Below are positions 5,745-9,217 of a DNA stretch of 9,217 nucleotides, in pieces. Position 1 is the stretch's first letter, and each line of letters starts with the position of its first letter. The translations under genes were made by a program, and so were the position numbers. This DNA is from an uncultured Collinsella sp. GTDB taxonomy: Bacteria > Actinomycetota > Coriobacteriia > Coriobacteriales > Coriobacteriaceae. A model generated the notes under the pieces. The model searched no databases and was not told the origin of the DNA. It saw nothing but the letters and a program-made list of their open reading frames with translations. Where the stretch lies: the NCBI GenBank assembly GCA_900548515.1, contig URKU01000073.1, positions 1-9,217 of the forward strand, given 5' to 3'.

Positions 5745-5762
5745 CCTTACACAACGGTAAGG
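5745..5762. promoter_or_regulatory. Palindromic operator candidate CCTTAC-N6-GTAAGG
   Basis: A perfect inverted repeat with 6-bp arms and a 6-bp spacer sits in the 148-nt divergent gap between the Nudix-Vsr start and the ABC operon start. A related half-site, CGTAAG, follows at 5767-5772. On the minus strand TTACGC, 16 nt, TAAGGT is a weak promoter match that would place its -10 inside the palindrome. A dimeric regulator binding here could affect either gene; none is identified. Confidence 0.35.
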
Positions 5763-5845
5763 CAAGCGTAAGCCATATCGATGGTAGCCGACTCGTCTTC
5801 TTGCGACTATAGATGCCGTAGACTAATCGCAAGAAAGGACTCGGT

Positions 5846-6631
5846 ATGCAAACCACGCACATGGCGACTCCGGTACTGGAGGTCGCGCATCTCGAAAAGG
5901 TATATGGAGCGCTGGGCAACGTGACCCGTGCGCTCAACGACGTCAGCTTTACCGTCAACCGCGGCGAATTTGTTGGCATCATGGGCGCTTCGGGTTCGGG
6001 CAAGTCGACCCTGCTCAACTGCGTCTCGACCATCGATAGCGCCACGAGCGGCACCATCCGCATCAACGGACAGGAGGTGACGCGCATGAAGCAGGCTAAG
6101 CTTTCGCAGTTCCGCCGCGAGGAGCTGGGCTTCATCTTCCAGGATTCCAACCTGCTCGATACGCTCACGGCACGCGAGAACATCGCCCTGCCGCTCACCA
6201 TTGCCCGTATGAACTCGGCCGAAATCTCGACCCGCGTGCAGGACGTGGCAGCGCGCCTGTCCATCAGTCAGGTGCTCGACAAGTATCCCTACCAGATGTC
6301 CGGTGGCCAGCAGCAGCGCGTTGCTGCAGCTCGCGCGCTCGTCACCGACCCCACCATGATCATGGCCGACGAGCCCACCGGCGCCCTCGACTCCAAGAGC
6401 GCCCGTCTGCTGCTCGAGAGCCTGGAAGCCCTCAACCGCCGCCTGCGCGCCACTGTGCTCATGGTCACGCACGACAGCTTTGCCGCCAGCTACACGAGTC
6501 GTGTGCTGTTTATCCGCGACGGCAAGATCTTCACCGAGCTGCGCCGCGGCGACACCGACCGCCGAGAGTTCTTCGACCGCATTATGGAGGTCGTTGCCAT
6601 GATGGGCGGTGAGGGCTCCGATGCTCTGTAA
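5846..6631 (+). CDS. ABC transporter ATP-binding protein, BceA/MacB type
   Basis: The 261-aa cytoplasmic ATPase drives the permease encoded immediately after it. Motifs are complete: Walker A GASGSGKST at 47-55, Q-loop Gln99, signature MSGGQQQR at 151-158, Walker B MIMADEP at 171-177 with catalytic Glu176, D-loop GALDS and H-loop His209. The text NLLDTLTARENIALPL (102-117) is characteristic of the MacB/LolD/BceA clade, and pairing with a BceB-like permease points to the BceA group, which removes peptide antibiotics such as bacitracin or lantibiotics from lipid-carrier targets. ATG 5846 has AAAGGA six bases upstream; an in-frame ATG at 5861 is less well placed. The gene overlaps the permease by 11 nt, implying translational coupling and one mRNA. 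The promoter lies in 5763-5830, where TATAGA (5808-5813) is a possible -10 without a clear -35. Confidence 0.92.
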   Translation: MQTTHMATPVLEVAHLEKVYGALGNVTRALNDVSFTVNRGEFVGIMGASGSGKSTLLNCVSTIDSATSGTIRINGQEVTRMKQAKLSQFRREELGFIFQDSNLLDTLTARENIALPLTIARMNSAEISTRVQDVAARLSISQVLDKYPYQMSGGQQQRVAAARALVTDPTMIMADEPTGALDSKSARLLLESLEALNRRLRATVLMVTHDSFAASYTSRVLFIRDGKIFTELRRGDTDRREFFDRIMEVVAMMGGEGSDAL

Positions 6632-8825
6632 ACTCGCTTGGGGCAACGTCCGCCGCGCCGGTCGCGACTACCTTGTCTACCTTTTGACGCTCACCCTGGG
6701 CGTCACGGTCTTCTATGCCTTTAACACCATCTCGATGCAGGTCGACATCGCCGGCATCGATGAAAAGGGCTTGGCGCAGGTTATGGGCAGCATGCTCGGC
6801 AACCTGACGTACTTTTTGGCCGGTGTCATGGCCTTTTTGATGGTGTACGCCAATAACTTCATCATGAAACGCCGCAAGAAGGAGTTTGGCCTGTACCAGG
6901 TGCTCGGCATGGGGCGCGGGCGCGTCGCCACGATCATGGCGCTCGAGACGGTGATTGTCTCGGTGGTGGCCTTTGTCGCCGGCATTGTGCTGGGTGTGGG
7001 ACTCTCCCAGCTCATGACGTTCTTTACGGCCTCGCTTTTTAAGACACAGATCGCCAATTTCCACTTCTTTTTCTCGGTGCATGCGTTCAATCTGACCCTT
7101 GCCTGCATGCTCGTAATGTTTGTGCTCACGCTACTGCTGAACCTTCGCGCCGTGCGTCGTACCAAACTCATCGAGCTTATGGGTGCCGAGCGCCGCAAAG
7201 AGAGCATCAAGACACGCAACCCCTGGATCGCGATTGCCATCTTTGCCGTGGGCGTGGTACTTGTGGGCGTGGCCTATTACCGTCTGCTACGTGATGGGTT
7301 CCCGCTAACCGCGACGGACAGCAAGTTGCAAGAGGCCATGAACCAGTTTGGTATTACGACCGCTATGGTTACAGTTGGCACCTTTGCCCTGTTCTGGGGA
7401 CTCTCGGGCATGCTCATCAAGCTGCTGCAGAGCCTGCGCGGCGTGTATTGGCGCGGCCTCAACATGTTTACCGTGCGCCAGCTTGCGGCCAAGGTCAACA
7501 CGGTGTGCTTTTCGATGGGCGTCATCGCGATGCTCCTGTTTTTGGCCATCACCTCGGTGACGTGCGGTATGTCGATTGCCAACGTGATGAACGAAAACCT
7601 GGAGCGCTATAACCCTGTAGACGTGTCTCAGACGTATGTCTATTACACGCCCGATACGCTCGACTACTACAAAGAGTACGTCAATCCGCCTGATGAAGCC
7701 GATCGAATGGTGCTGGCCGATACAACGGTCGATTTGTACCCCGCATGGCACGGCAGGGGCAAGTCGGCGGACAACAACGACGAGACCGGCAAGAAGGTCG
7801 ATATCGCCGATGTTGCCGGTGAGCATGTGCAGATCGATTCGTATCTGAGTTACCCGTTTGGCGGCTCGGATCCTTCGGTGACCCCAAGTGAGATGTGCAA
7901 GATCATGGGCGAAAAGCTTCCCAAGGCATTCGGGGGTAGCAATGCCGATGCGATGGGCCTGTTTGTGACGCCGGCGAGCCAGTACAACAAACTGCGCCAG
8001 ATGATGGGCGAGGAGCCGGTGAGCATTGGCCGCGACCAGTACTTGCTTACGTGTGATGTGGGCGGTGAGCTGGGCGACCTGTACACCAAATACATGGCCG
8101 GCGGCCATACCCTCACCTTGGGCGGGCATGAGCTCAAGCCCGCAACCGATAAGTCGGACAAGGACACGGCGGCCATCGCCAACTCGGCGATGGGCAGTAA
8201 TCCGGGTACCGTCGTCGTTGCCGACGAACTGTTGTCCCAACTTAATCTGCAGCCGTATTCCAGTAGCCTGCTCGTTAACTACAAACAGGGGATGGATACG
8301 ACCGAGGCAGACGAGAGCATTAAATATACTTTGCTCGACAATCTGCTCGTTGACGGCAAGGAGCCGGGGTTGTGGGGAGTCTTCATCACGCGCTCCGAGA
8401 TGTACACGCAGGCAGCCCAAATGAACGGCATGATTAGCTATCTGGCCATCTATATTGGCTTTGTACTGGTCGTTGCGTGCGCGGCGATACTGTCGATCCA
8501 GCAGCTCTCCAATGTGGCCGACGGCAGCCGCAGCTATCGTGTGCTGGCACAGATCGGCTGCGACGACCGCCAGATTCGCCATTCGGTGATGGCGCAGCAA
8601 GCGGTATTCTTCCTGTTCCCGCTGGCAGTGGGCCTGGCGCACTCCTTTGTGGCACTTAAGGTGATCATCGAGATGGTGAGCATATTCGGAAATATGAGCA
8701 TCGGCGGCACCGTGGGCCTCACCTGCGCGATCTTCCTGGCAGCCTACGGCGGCTATTTCCTGGTGACCTACCTCATGAGCACCGGCATGGTACAAGCCGC
8801 CATAGCCACCCGCTACAGCGAGTAA
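6621..8825 (+). CDS. BceB-like FtsX-domain ABC transporter permease
   Basis: The 734-aa membrane protein is the partner of the preceding ATPase. I count ten likely membrane helices, near 17-37, 61-82, 108-130, 155-175, 201-220, 245-268, 293-318, 606-628, 655-678 and 697-718. FtsX-type cores flank a large outside domain (about 321-605) between helices 7 and 8, the BceB/VraG arrangement. That domain binds or senses peptide antibiotics in the family; at about 285 residues it is longer than the roughly 200 I know for Bacillus BceB, and total length is longer than the usual 630-670. ATG 6621 is preferred, with GAGGG five bases upstream and the family-typical start MLCKLAWGNVRRAGRDYLVY; GTG 6609 would give 738 aa. 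Cytoplasmic text NLRAVRRTKLIELMGAERR (174-192) is also family-like. No BceRS two-component genes are adjacent in this window. Confidence 0.9.
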   Translation: MLCKLAWGNVRRAGRDYLVYLLTLTLGVTVFYAFNTISMQVDIAGIDEKGLAQVMGSMLGNLTYFLAGVMAFLMVYANNFIMKRRKKEFGLYQVLGMGRGRVATIMALETVIVSVVAFVAGIVLGVGLSQLMTFFTASLFKTQIANFHFFFSVHAFNLTLACMLVMFVLTLLLNLRAVRRTKLIELMGAERRKESIKTRNPWIAIAIFAVGVVLVGVAYYRLLRDGFPLTATDSKLQEAMNQFGITTAMVTVGTFALFWGLSGMLIKLLQSLRGVYWRGLNMFTVRQLAAKVNTVCFSMGVIAMLLFLAITSVTCGMSIANVMNENLERYNPVDVSQTYVYYTPDTLDYYKEYVNPPDEADRMVLADTTVDLYPAWHGRGKSADNNDETGKKVDIADVAGEHVQIDSYLSYPFGGSDPSVTPSEMCKIMGEKLPKAFGGSNADAMGLFVTPASQYNKLRQMMGEEPVSIGRDQYLLTCDVGGELGDLYTKYMAGGHTLTLGGHELKPATDKSDKDTAAIANSAMGSNPGTVVVADELLSQLNLQPYSSSLLVNYKQGMDTTEADESIKYTLLDNLLVDGKEPGLWGVFITRSEMYTQAAQMNGMISYLAIYIGFVLVVACAAILSIQQLSNVADGSRSYRVLAQIGCDDRQIRHSVMAQQAVFFLFPLAVGLAHSFVALKVIIEMVSIFGNMSIGGTVGLTCAIFLAAYGGYFLVTYLMSTGMVQAAIATRYSE

Positions 8826-8862
8826 CAAGCGGGCAAAACCGTCGCAAAATTAGAGGCGTATG

Positions 8863-8903
8863 ACCGCCGCGAAGGGACCAGGGGCCCTTTCGCGGCGGTT
8901 TTT
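8863..8903 (+). terminator. Intrinsic terminator of the ABC operon
   Basis: ACCGCCGCGAAGGG (8863-8876) pairs with CCCTTTCGCGGCGGT (8885-8899) with one bulged base, closing an 8-nt loop, followed by a run of five T (8899-8903). It lies 37 nt after the permease stop. Confidence 0.9.
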
Positions 8904-8926
8904 GCCAATCTGGTGCGTCTCAGATA

Positions 8927-9047
8927 CAAGTGAGTAGACTTTTTTGAACCTGCCGAGTACATCGCGACAAATGATCTATAAAACTGCAGGTCAGAGCTGT
9001 GGCGTTTTGGGGCGTGCTCGGCCTTCTGCAAAAAACCTACTCACTTG
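8927..9047. repeat. 121-nt imperfect palindrome with central AAACTGCAGGTCAGAG
   Basis: CAAGTGAGTAG at 8927-8937 and CTACTCACTTG at 9037-9047 are exact inverted copies. The similarity continues inward over about 35 nt with mismatches: a T6/A-run block, then CCGAGTAC on the left against the complement of GTGCTCGG on the right. The centre of symmetry (about 8987) falls on CTGCAG in the 16-base core at 8981-8996, which recurs at 4600-4615. A 72-aa minus-strand frame across it is judged spurious. It resembles a MITE or REP-type intergenic element, with no transposase nearby. Confidence 0.7.
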
Positions 9048-9217
9048 GTTTTTCTGCTAGAAGACCGCCACGAGGGAAGGCAACTCCCTTACGTCGGTTT
9101 GGACGTTTGCCCAGATAAAACCTGCCAAAATAAACCTGTTCCTTTTTGGCAGGTGGTTTCAACTGAACGGCGGGCCGTGCGGCTTGGGTGTGCGGGCTCA
9201 CAATCTGGGGAAACCGA
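9048..9217. other. Gene-free right edge with small hairpins
   Basis: I see no supported gene here. A minor hairpin lies at 9064-9098 (ACCG 9064-9067 with CGGT 9095-9098, and AGGGA 9073-9077 with TCCCT 9085-9089) followed by TTT, too interrupted to call a terminator with confidence. The minus-strand frame ending at 9198-9200 (TGA) could be the last few codons of a leftward gene starting beyond the window, but only five codons are visible. Confidence 0.3.
9120..9154 (-). terminator. Probable terminator of a leftward gene beyond the window
   Basis: ACCTGCCAAAA (9120-9130) pairs perfectly with TTTTGGCAGGT (9144-9154) over 11 bp around a 13-nt loop. On the minus strand the stem is followed by TTTTAT; on the plus strand the tail is only GGTTTC. 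The orientation therefore favours a transcript arriving from the right of the window. Confidence 0.5.

Noticed and set aside
5698..6264. Upstream extension of the Nudix-Vsr frame to 538 aa
   Set aside because: The extra 189 residues run antisense through the ABC ATPase gene and its promoter and show no family resemblance; a TTG start with a good ribosome site exists at 5697.
7305..8828. 507-aa minus-strand open frame opposite the permease
   Set aside because: Antisense shadow of a clearly conserved membrane protein; its His- and Arg-rich composition is not protein-like.
8813..9031. 72-aa minus-strand frame over the right-hand palindrome
   Set aside because: It spans the ABC terminator and the inverted-repeat element; likely a by-product of the repeat.
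8863..9154. Clustered hairpins at the right end as a CRISPR array or attachment site
   Set aside because: No regularly spaced direct repeats, no tRNA, integrase or phage gene; individual terminators and one palindromic element explain the structure.

Overview
The window reads as chromosomal DNA from a moderately GC-rich Gram-positive anaerobe. The best guess is a gut actinobacterium of the class Coriobacteriia, close to Collinsella. This is an inference from a flavodiiron-type protein tail, GC-rich third codon positions, strong AGGAG-type ribosome sites and the protein flavour; no rRNA or other phylogenetic marker is present. I see no CRISPR array, tRNA, rRNA, transposase or phage gene.

Layout. 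Positions 1-209 hold the end of an FprA-type flavodiiron protein (+), closed by a strong bidirectional terminator that also serves a convergent DeoR/GlpR-family regulator (278-1081, -). That regulator is divergent from a class II ketose-bisphosphate aldolase (1417-2274, +). The AT-rich, repeat-filled stretch between them is the likely operator and promoter zone. Positions 2275-2607 hold no gene but a 151-nt near-perfect hairpin and a decayed partial second copy of its right flank. Next come three minus-strand genes: a possible 69-aa small protein (4252-4461), an AraC-family cupin regulator (3288-4226) and a HAD-family phosphatase (2608-3231), plausibly one transcription unit. A second minus-strand unit is a 349-aa fusion of a MutT-like Nudix domain and a Vsr-type mismatch endonuclease (4648-5697). 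Divergent from it lies an overlapping pair for a BceAB-type peptide-antibiotic ABC exporter (5846-8825, +), followed by a clear terminator. The last about 300 nt hold a 121-nt inverted-repeat element and further hairpins, one of which looks like the terminator of a leftward gene beyond the window.

How the genes work together. The DeoR-aldolase pair looks like sugar-phosphate-responsive control of a glycolytic or tagatose-type aldolase. The AraC-HAD pair looks like a small regulated metabolic unit with unknown substrate. The Nudix-Vsr fusion joins nucleotide-pool cleaning to repair of T:G mismatches, two ways of avoiding mutation. The ABC pair probably gives resistance to or sensing of cell-wall-active peptides, although no two-component system is beside it here.

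The points most worth a second look are the Nudix-Vsr fusion, and two families of palindromic intergenic elements. One of these shares a 16-base core that sits at the apex of two separate hairpins.
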